A stretch of DNA of 64,000 nucleotides from assembly GCF_001638985.1 (NCBI RefSeq), contig NW_017265140.1:186001-250000 (forward strand). The letters are read 5' to 3'. The notes under the pieces are model-generated. The model did no database searches and was not told the origin of the DNA. It saw nothing but the letters and a program-made list of their open reading frames with translations. The stretch is from Phycomyces blakesleeanus NRRL 1555(-) (lineage: Eukaryota > Mucoromycota > Mucoromycetes > Mucorales > Phycomycetaceae). The position numbers were made by a program, and so were the translations under genes. Below are positions 52,070 to 63,200 of the stretch, piece after piece (the stretch's first letter is position 1; each line of letters starts with the position of its first letter).

Positions 52070-53445
52070 TCATGATAATTCCTTGTTAACCCATTCCTTG
52101 CTCTGCATCTGAACTAGACGTGAAAGGGCTCTTTGGAAAGCAAATGCTTCTTCTTGCCCTGAGAAAAGGGGAGAGCTGATATCTGTCATGTCTAGAGCAT
52201 CCATCATCATCCGCATCCCCGAATCCATCTCATCCTCGCCTTGTTCGGCATCAAAGATCTCCATGATGCTATTCTCGGCACTGGCAATCAAGGTCACCTT
52301 TGACTCATACATGGCATCGATAAATGTAATGAATCGCCTTGCCTCGGCACGATGTTTCATGGTCATTTTGGGGATGTCAGTAAGGATGATTGTGTGGAAC
52401 CTCTTGACGATCTCAAGATAGTCTGCCGCACTGAGTGATCTTGCACACACATCCTCAAACCTGACTCGCGCAACTCCATCGGCCTGATGGGGAATTACGA
52501 GTGAGCGTGACAAGAAATCGATCTTCATTGGAGTCATGGGTTTGTTGTGGGTCAGCTTGCGAGTGATGGCATTGATCTGTTCGAGGGTATTTTGGTTGAG
52601 TGGGTGGAAGTAGACGTGAGAGGTTGCTCGGTCGATTTTTCGGTAATCTGTACCAGAGTCCAGACTAAGGACCTGGCATCTTTCGAGCAAGAGATCGATA
52701 CAAGGCAGGAACGATTGTCTCTGGATACCGTTTTTGTAGAGTTCGGTTGGGTGTCTGTTTGATGTGGTTACGAGCACGATTCCGCGTGCAAAGAGTTCCG
52801 AGAAGAGCTTTCGGAGGATCATGGCATCTGCGATGTCTGTGACTTGAAACTCATCAAAGCACAACACATATGCATCATTTAACAAATCGTCTGCAATCGG
52901 TGCTAATGGATTGGCTAGTTTTGGGTTTTCGGTCTTGATGCGGTGGATACGTGCATGGATATCGAGCATAAAGGCATGGAAGTGGACTCGGCGTTTGCGA
53001 GTAATAGGCAGGGTATCAAAAAAGAGATCCATGACCATGGTCTTTCCGGTACCCACATCACCATAGATATACATTGACTTTGGGCTCCATGCAGTAGAGG
53101 CACTTGGGTCTTCGTCCTTGTTCTGCTTTGCGCTATTGAACCACTTTGAAAACTACTTGTTTCGAAAATGTGATTAATATAATTATATATAATTATGTAT
53201 GTAATGGTAAAAGTAAACGTACAGAGCTAAATACACCATTGTGGGTATTCTCATCAGCCAAGATTGATATGGCTGCAGGTTGGGGGGAATACTGTTTGAG
53301 ATCTCTCCAGAGACGATCGAGATGTTTTATTATGGACCTCTGGTGATTGTCAAGTCTAACTTTTCCCTGAGAGACGATTGCATCGTATCTAACCAAAGGA
53401 GATACCTCTAAATCAACTGTCTGTCATTCAGCCAAACTAGTAACC

Positions 53446-53476
<31 letters not shown>

Positions 53477-53686
53477 AAACAAACAAACAAACAAATATTG
53501 AATCATACCTTTTTGACAAGGTGTTGGATTAGTAGTAGTAGTAGTAGTTGTTGCTGTTGTGGATTGCATCCGCCGAGAAAGTATGATTGGAATTCTGGGT
53601 TGACATTGTTTGAATTGCCTGGCTGGAATGACTAAAATTCGACCTGATGCAGCTCTTTTGCTGGCAAGGGCTACAACTCTAAACAT
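52070..53686 (-). CDS. AFG1: Mitochondrial AFG1/LACE1-type ATPase
   Basis: ATPase of the mitochondrial inner membrane/matrix that assists turnover of complex IV subunits in yeast and human. Three exons (53509-53686, 53223-53407, 52070-53152) encode 481 residues. The N-terminus (MFRVVALASKRAASGRILV and further Arg-rich sequence, then a Thr run) is a targeting peptide. Walker A is GDVGTGKT (152-159). Walker B is VLCFDEF with D221 and E222. Family segments SPLVRYDAIV, VHFHAFMLDIH and VTTSNRHP are present; the last acts as the sensor region. Size fits the family. The ATG at 53686 is the first Met in the open frame that gives a basic presequence. The gene is convergent with the NDT80-like gene, with 286 bases between stops. 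Confidence 0.93.
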
Positions 53687-54038
53687 GAGGATTCCAAAAT
53701 GTAACAAGAAATAACAGTAATATAAAATCAAAAAGAAAACAAAAAATAAAAAAAAAATTGACTAAAGGATATGTGTGGGGTCTGCAAAAACAAACAGCCG
53801 TGTGCTCCCTTTATGATTTGACTTCCGACAGCATTTTTATAGATGGATATGCATTTACGTAGTAGATAAAAAGAGCCAAGGGACAGGGACAGGGACAGGG
53901 GGAGTAGTAGTAGTTTTTCTATTATTATTACTAAGAATAATATTTTATTTTACTTTATTTTATAAAAGATTTAAGTAGTGAAAAAAAGGGGAGTCTTTTT
54001 TGTGTTCAAGATTAGTTTGGTGGTTAGATGGTTATTAG

Positions 54039-54241
54039 AGTGGGTGTTGTGTTGTGGCAAAATGCCCACTACAATATTTGTCGAAATTGAGTCGCTTACC
54101 CTATAGAAAAAAAATAGGCGATTTTAGTGAATTGTTGCAAGTTTTCCGGTGTTTAAAATGATTCGTGAATTTTATATCCCTATTTCCTTATTTGGGCGTT
54201 GTGGCAACTTGATTCGATTTTGCCACAACACAACACCCACT
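54039..54241. mobile_element. MITE-like element with AGTGGGTGTTG inverted ends
   Basis: Left end AGTGGGTGTTGTGTTGTGGC and right end GCCACAACACAACACCCACT are exact reverse complements over at least 20 bases and continue for a few more. Length 203 bases, no coding potential. The flanks are TTATTAG on the left and TTATTATA on the right, so a target duplication of TTATTA is possible. The superfamily is undetermined. Confidence 0.75.
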
Positions 54242-54248
54242 TTATTAT

Positions 54249-54803
54249 ATTCGTTGTGTCCATTAGCTTTACTAATTTGTCCCTACACTTTGTATTCATT
54301 AATCTCTCGCCAGATACCTAGCTTTTATTATTTTAAGAGCCACATCTTGTATTTGAGCAACTTAATAATATGCCGTCTCATATGAAAAACAAATTCTGTA
54401 TATTCAATTAGTAGCCCTAAATATAGACTTGACAACAAAGAAATAATAATTAACCGCAAATGTACTGTATCGGTAGCCAGTTATGCAAAGGACTATAAGG
54501 AGTTGTTGCCAGATCTTGACGCAATCTTGTTTGACATCTTGTTATATATTGATCTGCTTACGCGCATCATGCCTTTGTCTTTCTTTTACCTACATATTCC
54601 CAGAGTTCGACAGCACCAGCTGGTAAGTAATCACCATCCGCTCTTTTTCTGAAAAGTACAAAAGAATGTCTTTATTCAAATATTCTGTATCCTTGGGAGC
54701 CAGATAGAGTTATTTCATGCCGGAAAAAAAAAGGCCACGATTTGTGTTCCGGTAGAATAAAAATGTCGCCCCTCATCAAGAAATACATTCCCCCCTAAAC
54801 TTA
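54249..54803 (+). repeat. Dispersed repeat, copy 2
   Basis: Diverged direct copy of 27077-27624. The shared open stretch (about 54466-54622) again ends in a CTGGTAAGTAATC donor-like site. In this copy it lies just upstream of the PD-(D/E)XK family gene in the same orientation, so the repeat could be the broken 5' part of a larger gene or element that spreads with that family. Confidence 0.7.
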
Positions 54804-54904
54804 GGGTACACGCTGTCCAGGCTGTCCAGGCTGTCCTGCCAGGCTGTCCGTAAGATTCCCCTTTTAAAACTTGACACCGGTAATTTAAGACCTCTATATA
54901 TTAA

Positions 54905-55982
54905 ATGTCGGATATTGTTCTTCCTTGGTGCCAGCGTCCTGGCACTGGCATGATTTCCAAGCTCGTTCTTCAAGAAAAACAAATCACTAATTTCATCGTC
55001 GAATATGTAATTGGTATGAATCTCACGCGATTATTTGGTTTTTATTTTATTTTATTTTTATTTTTATTCTCACTTGATAGGAACCAGAGCTAAGGATAAG
55101 TATAGAGCAAATCCACCTGAATGGATCAATGGCTCTAGATCTGATGTTTTATTTATTTGCAATGAATACGATAGTACCCTGCCTCCAGTAGTCATTGAAG
55201 TACAACACGTGGTGGATGACAACTTCATGCGACGTCTCCTTGGTTACTGCCTTTCCTTAGAGAAACAATCCGGTGTTTTGCCTATAGTTTTAATTTTTCC
55301 TATCTCCTCAATAAGATTTGAAATAATGAACAGAATCAGAAAACGCAAATCAGACCCATTACTCATCCACTATCCCTGCCATCCTTGGGTTCCATCTTGC
55401 TTTATTTTTGATCGAAGTAGTTTAGAAGAAAACTTACAACAGCCTTTGATCCCCTTTGTCAGTGTATGTTTGTTCTTGATGCGACGAGATTCATCCCTCA
55501 TTCGCTCACCATATAATTCTGATCAAACAATATAGCTTTTATATCGTTTGGCTCAACATCATGTCGGAACTACCATTTTGGATCATGATCACATCATTGA
55601 CGGTTTTTTGTCCTTTTCCAATGAGATGAAGACTCGGCTGGAAGAAGTACTACACCTTCAAGAAAACGACCATGACAACAATGCGGCTATATCATGTCTT
55701 AAAAACACAATTTTGTTAGTCAGTTCATGTCAAGAGAAGTTCAAACAGCCTTCCACTGCTGCTGATTCTCACCCTAATTTACAAACACTACCCCAAAAAA
55801 CTGACGCTAACTGGGACTTCGTGAAAAATTGTATTCAAAAGCTCAATGAGGGAGATCAGATTTCTTGGAAAGCTGTATACCAGCAAGGAAAAGGCCATGG
55901 ATTGTTCTCTACCTATTCCAATGCTGCATCCATGAAACGTTCCTATTACCGAGCAAAAATAAATAAAGGTTTTTACATATAA
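54905..55982 (+). pseudogene. PD-(D/E)XK-nuclease-like family gene with an internal stop
   Basis: Exon 1 (54905-55013, MSDIVLPWCQRPGTGMISKL) joins in phase to exon 2 (55081-55982). The pattern SRSDVLFICNEY, then PPVVIEVQHVVDDNF, gives an Asp, a Glu-x-Gln and a following helix, as in the PD-(D/E)XK fold. Similar proteins are abundant in Mucoromycota genomes, as I recall, and are thought to be mobile-element-linked. A TAG codon at 55533-55535 interrupts the frame. The very next codons continue in the same frame as LLYRLAQHHVGTTI and stay open for about 150 residues. A single change from CAG would explain it. So it is either a young pseudogene, a shorter protein of about 200 residues, or a read-through product. 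Catalytic activity is not established. Confidence 0.65.
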
Positions 55983-56220
55983 AGAAAATAGGTTGATCAT
56001 TTGAAACCATGTTGAGAATACTTTCGTTGTCAAGTCCTCATTAATAGTAACTGTATATGGATGTACTACCTTAGCTACAAATTTGTAATTACTCTATTTA
56101 GTCAATGGTACACTCTTTTTCAAATCACTTGGCACGATTTTTTTTTATTTTAGTATAGCACAAAATAATGGCATATAGCGTGCCAAAAATCAAAGCAGCT
56201 TATATATCAAAACAAACTTG

Positions 56221-57491
56221 TCATTTCGACGCAGAATAATGGCAGAATCCTTTCAAGTCACTGTAAAGAACTTTGTTACAAGCATCAAAGATTCTTGCAC
56301 TGAAAGTCTCTGACTGTAAAAGTTTTTCCCTTTTAAGTTTGCTCTTGACTACCGACCAGAATTGTTCAATTGGGTTCAATTCTGGAGAATACGAAGGAAG
56401 ATATACGCAACCATATCCTCTGTTTACTATATATCTTAAGATATCTTCATGCTTGTGTATTGGTACATTATCCATGATGATATAAAAGTTTTTAAACTGC
56501 TCGTGCTTATCCATAACATCCAGTGTATCTGTTAAGAAATTGAAATAATGACCAGTTACGGTGCCTGTTGATTTTACCACTTTAGAGGAACCTGGGAGCT
56601 TTCGTTTCTTTGAGGGTGCTTGATATGGCCTTCTGACTTTGACATTAATGACACCAAAAGGCGATATAGCACCTAAGATCGTCGTGGTTTTCGCCCTTGT
56701 TGTAGGTGTTTCAACTATCACTCTCTCCCCCTTTTTTTTGGCCAAGCCATTGTTCTTTTCGAATTGACGTGAAATGCTGCTTCGTCAACAAAAAACACAG
56801 TTGGTCTCAAAAATCCAAATCGGTCTTTGACCATCGAACTACCCATTCATATCTCTCTTGAATTTTGGCGGGTGAATTTATTTCAACTGAATAAAAATAG
56901 GCCCTCTTCAAGCTAAGAGCGCAATCATTTTTCATATATCTACGGACTGTAGATGGAGAAACTTTCAGGCCTTTAAACTGCTGTGTCAACGCTTCTACTG
57001 CTTGATCTACGGTTGCAGATGGATTATCACCATACGTTTGCTGGAGAAACTCTTTATGATCTGATCCTAAGATCTTTTTTTTTTCTTCCAGGCTTTGCTT
57101 CTTTATCCTCAATTGCCTCGTTACTTTTATAATTTGGATTGTCCTGATCTGTTTTGAATCTCTTTTCTATCTCAGCCTGGTCTGCTTTGTACCAATTGTC
57201 AGCTGTTTTGGGTGGAATACCAACTGTTTTCGCAGCTTTTGAAATGCTTAAGCCTTTCTCATACACATGGAAGAAAGATAATGCCCTGATATCATCACCA
57301 TGTTTTCTTATAATCCGACGCTCAGTCTTTCCTGCTGAACCTCTCTTGTCGACTACATCTGGAGCTTTTTGCTTCACATCCTTCTCTGGAGGTTTCAAAT
57401 CAGAATGTATATCAAAATTTGTAATAGTATCCAAAGGAAGTGCTTCCAGATCTACTTCGGATAAAACAGGCTCACGACCATCTTCGTTCAT
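56221..57491 (-). pseudogene. Tc1/IS630-like DDE transposase, frameshifted
   Basis: The N-terminal part carries a helix-turn-helix (LSISKAAKTVGIPPKTADNW) and a second HTH-like segment (VSPSTVRRYMKND). The catalytic part shows an Asp in FFVDEAAFHVN, an Asp in FYIIMDNVPIHKH and a Glu in SPELNPIEQFW. Thirty-four residues lie between the last Asp and the Glu, a DD34E arrangement. The frame changes three times, near 57073-57084 (poly-A), near 56807-56812 (poly-T) and near 56739-56748 (poly-A/poly-G, minus-strand sense). All breaks fall in homopolymer runs, so sequencing error and real decay are both possible. As read it is non-functional. Confidence 0.82.
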
Positions 57492-57640
57492 AGCGTTCCC
57501 TTGTCCATCCTCATGGAAAAATTGTAATGGGATGTTATAGGTAAAGAATAAAAGAATAGTAATGTTTATATTGAATGAAGATTGTGCCAGTTTTATTAAC
57601 AAGTTGTGCCACATGATGTAATGAAATTGGCCAAACCTTA

Positions 57641-57853
57641 GAGCATCCACAGCGGTCTGTGTAAATTTAACAAGAATGTTAATTTAGCTAGAAAATTTAG
57701 ATCTTTTCATCCCCAGCGGTTTGCTTAACTAAAAGTTTTAACTGATTATTTCTCAATAATAATTACCGGCTTTTTAAATTTAACAATTCACAAAAACATC
57801 CAGGGCTTTTTTTACATACACTGCTAATTTTACCCAATCTGCTGTGGATGCTC
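57641..57853. mobile_element. MITE nested in the Tc1-like transposon
   Basis: Begins GAGCATCCACAGC and ends with its exact reverse complement GCTGTGGATGCTC; flanking TTA and TAA extend the symmetry. About 213 bases, non-coding. It lies between the transposase start and the right inverted repeat of the larger transposon, so it inserted later. Its ends resemble those at 28337-28441, which suggests one family. Confidence 0.75.
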
Positions 57854-57948
57854 TAAGAAGTTATAGTGTGTCAAGCTGAATTTTAATTTGTGCCAAAAAC
57901 GAAAAAAAAAAAAAAAAAATTGTGCCAAGTGATTTGAAAAAGAGTGTA

Positions 57949-59218
57949 TCTGTAAACCAAAGCAACAAACCCATTTGTGGGGTGACTGCCAAGCCAATTT
58001 TTCTTTGCTTCTTCTTCTTCTTCCTATGATAATAATAATAATAAGCTTATTGGTGTAGATGATACGGGTATGTATCTAATCGTCATTGATGGTTTTATTT
58101 TTGTGCGCCAAATAGGTTGATTTATTTATCTTATGTAATATTTATAAAGAAAATTATCAGCAGTTATCCAAGATTCACACACACACACACACTATGTACA
58201 CTATGTACATACTTGTATGAAAATAAATAAATAATTATATATATATAAAGAAAAAGAAAATATAACATCTCGGATTAATATGTTGTCATGGTTAGTTGCC
58301 ATGGATATTGATTAAATATATATATATATATATATATACATGTGCGTTTGGGTGTATAATATGCTATTTTGGTTAAAATTGGATGACGTCTGATATCCAT
58401 AATCTGCTCATCAGGGTTTTGTATTCGTGCATCTTTACACAATATATATATTTATTATTGTATTATATTATATTTCCATTGTAATCCCACATGGCAATTA
58501 ACTATATTCGTAGGTGGTCAATGCGGCAATATTTTTTTTTTGTTTTTTTTTATTATTATTTTGCATTCGTACTAGACAATAAATGATGAGTATCACAGAC
58601 TAGTTCACATGATATTTAGAATATAATAGAAAAAAGGAAGATGACCAAGTTTGGTAGTAAAGATGAATAGAGTCTTGAAGTACTGTAGAGTTTACTAGAA
58701 TACACAAACAGAGTCTGAAAATAAAGATTAATCTATTGTATTGTATTGTATTGAACAGGCGACTTGTAAGTTGTATTTCCCAGAAATTTGGGTGATCTTA
58801 TTGTTCTATTGAATTTACTGGTTTAAATACTTTTTTTTTTCAAAAAAAAAAAAAGACATGATGTGGTACAGATTTGTAATTCTAATATTTTTAATATTTT
58901 CTAATAGTGTTTTTAAAAATACTAATAATAATAATAATAATCTCTTATTACAATTCAGTTTTTTACTTTAAAGTAAGAGAGAAAAAAGAAGAAATGTACT
59001 GTACTGTATTGTACACTTTCCCACACCCACATACTTGTAGATATAACAAGTGTATATAGATTTATATGTATAATAATAATAAAAAAAAACAACAACAAAA
59101 TAATGAGAGAGGGGAAGGTGTAGATAGTAGTAGTAATAATAATAGTAATAATGATAATGATAATGATAATGATATAAAGAAGTAGAAAATGCTATGTACG
59201 TTCGTGTTGGTGGCCCAG

Positions 59219-59251
<33 letters not shown>

Positions 59252-59797
59252 GTATGTGGGCGACCTGTTATGTATAGATATGTATAATAAAGATAAAGTT
59301 ATGTATATAGATTGATAAAGGTAAAATAGATGCTATAGAAAAAAAATGATTTTTAAAGAAAATTTGCTTTGATATGAAATGCATGGTGTGTTTTTGTTTT
59401 TTGGTTTTGGTTTTGGTTTTGGTTTTTGGCACGCGTCGTAGTAGAAAAAAAATGGTAGTAATGGTAATAATGAAAAGAAGTAAAAATAATAAAGGGGAAA
59501 AGGTGGCATAAAGAAGTAGAAGAAGAATAAAAAAAAATTGGAATAAAAGGAGTGCGGTACGGATATTTCTTCATTTCGTTTGGTTTGTCGCTTTTTTTTT
59601 GATTTTTTTTTCGTTGGACGGGCAAGGCTTGTGGACAGGATTTATGTGTTCGTATATGAAAAGGAAGAAGTAAAATAAAGGGTCCATGTTTAAATGTCGA
59701 AAGTAAAGAATGAATAAAAATAATTTCTTTCTTCATAGTAAATAAAAATTAATAGAAAGGAAAGGGCTGGGGGTCGTTGAGTGATTGATTGTTTGAT
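57949..59797. other. Gene-free AT-rich spacer
   Basis: From the right end of the transposon to the stop of the cyclin gene. It is made of TA, CA, AAT and poly-T runs and holds the 3' untranslated region of the cyclin gene near 59797. An open frame at 59353-59736 on the minus strand is low-complexity and not supported. Confidence 0.5.
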
Positions 59798-61624
59798 TTA
59801 GTATCGGACGCGGCACTGTTTTCGTTTGGTTTCACGGACACTTGATACGGCATAGCCAGATAGATTGTCGTCTGGGTAGTCGCGCTTGGTGCCCATTGGG
59901 GGAGTATAGACAGCAAAGGAGCGGATGTGATGATTGTTGAGGTTAAGGTTAAGATTGAGGTGGTGATGATTATAATCGTAATCGTGGGGTGGGTGTGCGA
60001 TGCGAATGGGTGAGATCTGAAGAGGAGTGTGGGCAGGTGATGAATTTGAAGACGAAGGGAGTGAAAGGACTGGAGGATGAGGCTGTGTTGAAGGTGAGGA
60101 ATTGGATCCGATTGAGTGAGGTGAACAAGACAGAGGTGACGAGAGAGTTGAAAGAACCGTCCAGCGTTTGCTTATAATATTACTATTACTATTCAAATTC
60201 TCGTCGTGAGTCTGAATGTCCATAATTCCTCTTTTTCTTGATGTGCGGGAATGACATTCACAAGAATCCGCAGTGGATTTTCTTGTATGATGTTGTGGCT
60301 GGGATGTGTATGGTTGGTTTGAATGAACTTGTTGTTGGAGAGGACTAGGTTGGCGAGGCGCAAAGGAGGTTGGAGACTGTGTGACTGACCAACCAGAACG
60401 TTGGGAAGCTGATGTGGTGATGATGGTATTGTTAGTATTATGTGTGGTTGTGTTTGTGGTGCTTGGCTTTTTCTGGACTGCAGAGTTGGTATCCGAAAAG
60501 GGTAGGCAAGACAGATCGTGCAAGGTAGTTGGCTGGTTTTGTGTTTTGGCGGCAACATGCATGTGCAACATATGGTGCCACTGCTCAAATGTCGGCTGGG
60601 CAATGTAAAGTCGATAGTCAATCAGTTCAAGAAAGATACGCTCGGCTGCATTAATCTCGGCTACCGGAAGTCCAGCAATCTTGGCCCAAGCCGAATTGCG
60701 GTATGTTTTGTCTTGGACAAATTTGGATGCCACAATCAGACTTGCAAGAAACATGCGACGGCCACATCGAATGTACGCGCTCTCACATCGGACAGAGTGG
60801 TTGCACGAACGCATGCAGCCTTCCTGACCATTCACTCTCTTCTGAAGACTCTCCATGATCGCCGGTCTGGACCGGAAAAGGTAAAAGAGTGAGGTCTGGA
60901 GGGTTGAATAGATGGCCCGGGATCGTTTGAGGACCTCCTGGATAAAGGTGCGCAGGGGGACGACGGCGGCAGTCTTGGTAGAGGGTGACGATGAATACCA
61001 TATGGACTCTATAAGGAGCGCATTTGTATCTAATTATCCAAACCTTTTGGTCAGCCAATCAATCAAACCTTTTAATATCTTATTGGTGTACTTACCCACA
61101 AGTGCTTCTACATAAGCCATACGGCTGTTCACTGATGGTCGTTTGACAGTCACGCACCCATTCGACAAAGGGCGTTGAATAGCAACAGAAGAAGAAGGGT
61201 TGTTATTACTATTACTATTACTGCTGCTATTGGCATTGGTATTGGTATTGGTATTGGTATTGGTATTGGTGATGGTGGTGGTATTGGTGGTATTGGTGGT
61301 GATAATGGAAGGTGCGAGTGTATTCTGAGCAGATAGCATGTTGCGGAGGGCGTACATTTCTGGATCTGTGTTAAAGTGGGCGTTGTTTTGGATACCGAAG
61401 CTAAACTTGTCTACACTCGGCTGGAAGGTGGTCGAATGGCCATAATCCGGCAGATTGAGACTGTTGTTACTGTTGTTACTGTTGTTACTGCTGTTACTGG
61501 TTGGGACCGAGTAGCGAACACTTGAGAGTGTTTGGGTAACCGAAATTTGGTCGTTGCGTTTGTAGCGAGAGGGTAGAGGAAGAGAGATGGATGCATATGG
61601 ACCGGCTGCCAATAAAGAAGTCAT
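59798..61624 (-). CDS. Pho80/Pcl-type cyclin
   Basis: Two exons (61096-61624, 59798-61029) encode 586 residues. The cyclin box is around residues 230-335, with the signature CGRRMFLASLIVASKF, then NSAWAKIAGLPVAEINAAE and FLELIDYRLYI, as in the Pcl1/Pcl2/Clg1 group that activates Pho85-type kinases. The N-terminal 170 residues are Asn/Ser/Thr-rich with a Thr-Asn-Thr repeat (nucleotides about 61232-61300) from a six-base expansion. The C-terminal 250 residues are Ser/Pro/His-rich. Partner kinase and process (cell cycle, phosphate, polarity) cannot be told. Start is the ATG at 61624; the first intron has a consensus G|GTAAGT donor. Confidence 0.85.
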
Positions 61625-62570
61625 GAAGAATAGAGAAAGAGATTGAACAGTAATAAGAAGGGAAAGAGAGAAAGAAAAGAAGAAAAAGATAGAGAAAGAG
61701 GATTCTACAAATAAATCAAGAAAAAAGAAAAAAGAAAAAAAAAAGGGGGAGGCCTATATTTTCTGTGTGCGTATATATTTTTTTTTATTGGGATATTTAG
61801 TCTACTGAAAGACTAATAAGTAAAGGAGAAATGAGGGGTCCAGGAGGTGATTGAAGATAGGGAGAGAGAGAGAGAAAAAAAAAAGACTGGTATAATTAGA
61901 TGTATATATATATATATATTGTATACAAACACCAAGTCAAGTAGATGGAACTTAATGAGGAAAAGTATATATAAAAAAGAAAGGGATCTCTGGCTGAGAA
62001 CAATAGGAATAATACTTGATAGTAAATGTGCGGTGTGCAAAGGGAGCTTTTTTGGGGGAGGACACAAAGGCTACAAATCATAATAGCCATATGGCTTGTC
62101 GGAGCCGATTTTTCAAATGGAATCCCTGTTACCAATCAAACAACTTTTTACTATTTTCATTCATTCATTCATTCATATCATATATATATATATATATAAA
62201 TAATATAGCAACCATTTTAATTTGTTCTTTGTTGTATCATGTTATATTCACACAAAAAATTAAAAAATATTATTATTTATTTTTTGGTTTCATTCATATC
62301 AATCTATTCTATTTTCTTCATATACTAAAGACCTCTATTTATTTGTTTATTTTAGAGAATTTACAAGACAAAATAGGCTTGGTGTTTGGTTAAAGAAGAG
62401 TAAAAGAGAAAAACAAGGGATACATATATATTCCATCTTATTTTACACAAAACTAAATACAGTAATCAATCAAAAGCAATCGCCGACAACAGCGAAACCA
62501 AAGTGGGAGTTGGAGTGAGATAAAAGAGAGGGGAAAAAAATTGAGGGTTATAAAGATAGTGAGAAAAAGA

Positions 62571-62603
<33 letters not shown>

Positions 62604-63200
62604 AGTGGGGGGGCAAAGTAGAACAAAAAAAAGTTTTACAGTGCTAAAGGGTTTCACGGATTTTAAACTGAGTGATGGAGGTGTGTGAGCCTAGAAGCAC
62701 CATATGAGGTATCGCCACTTGTGCTCATTATTACAACTCCATTTTATCTCGTGCTTTAATTCTGGTGTAGGTTGTGTGGCAAAGACCCAACCTGGATGAA
62801 AAAGGCATCTGCATGGCTGACCTCGAGTTAAACCCACAAAGACTCTCTCCCACTAAAAAGGTAATTCGACAGCTTCTATTACCATGGCTACCGGCTCACA
62901 TGGCTCCCCCTTCTTTATTTTATATATATATATATATACATCATTAGCTGAAAAGAGATTATTAACTTGACTTCTTCAATACGCCAAAAGTTTTTTTTTT
63001 TTCAGGGGCACTTCTTTGTCCATATATTTTTTACGTCACTTTGTTTTCAGTCAACACACTGTTTTATTCGCCTTTTACGGCTCGCCCCGTGTGCGAATAA
63101 GAAAGCAAGGTAAAGTAAAGAAAAAAAGAAAAAAAAAAATGTATATATAAAATAATTATACTAAAATAATACGCTGATTGAAAAAAAATCGATCGTCCGC
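61625..63200. other. Intergenic between the cyclin and RGG-protein genes
   Basis: The left part should be the cyclin promoter (purine-rich on the plus strand). It contains a GGCA tetranucleotide repeat (62573-62603). A stretch at about 62640-62890 is less AT-rich than its surroundings and has no assignable gene. Near 63200 the 3' region of the RGG gene begins. Confidence 0.5.
62573..62603. repeat. GGCA tetranucleotide repeat
   Basis: About seven to eight uninterrupted CAGG/GGCA units. Confidence 0.95.

Larger units (their letters stand above)
53687..54904. other. Intergenic with a MITE and a dispersed repeat
   Basis: The AFG1 promoter should lie at its left. The rest is taken up by a short inverted-repeat element (54039-54241) and by copy 2 of the dispersed repeat (54249-54803), ending about 100 bases before the PD-(D/E)XK-type gene. 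No other gene is seen. Confidence 0.5.
56109..57948 (-). mobile_element. Tc1/IS630-type DNA transposon with terminal inverted repeats
   Basis: The left end reads TACACTCTTTTTCAAATCAC and the reverse complement of the right end is identical. The match extends through TTGGCAC and a poly-T. A TA dinucleotide marks each border, as expected for the Tc1/mariner superfamily. Total length about 1.84 kb. It encodes a transposase on the minus strand that is now frameshifted, and it has itself been hit by a smaller inverted-repeat element (57641-57853). Ends are well preserved, so the insertion is fairly recent, yet this copy is unlikely to be autonomous. Confidence 0.85.

Noticed and set aside
59353..59736. 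Minus-strand frame of 127 residues beyond the cyclin gene
   Set aside because: It is low-complexity, Phe/Ser/Lys/Gln-rich, made of AT repeats and lies in the likely 3' untranslated region.
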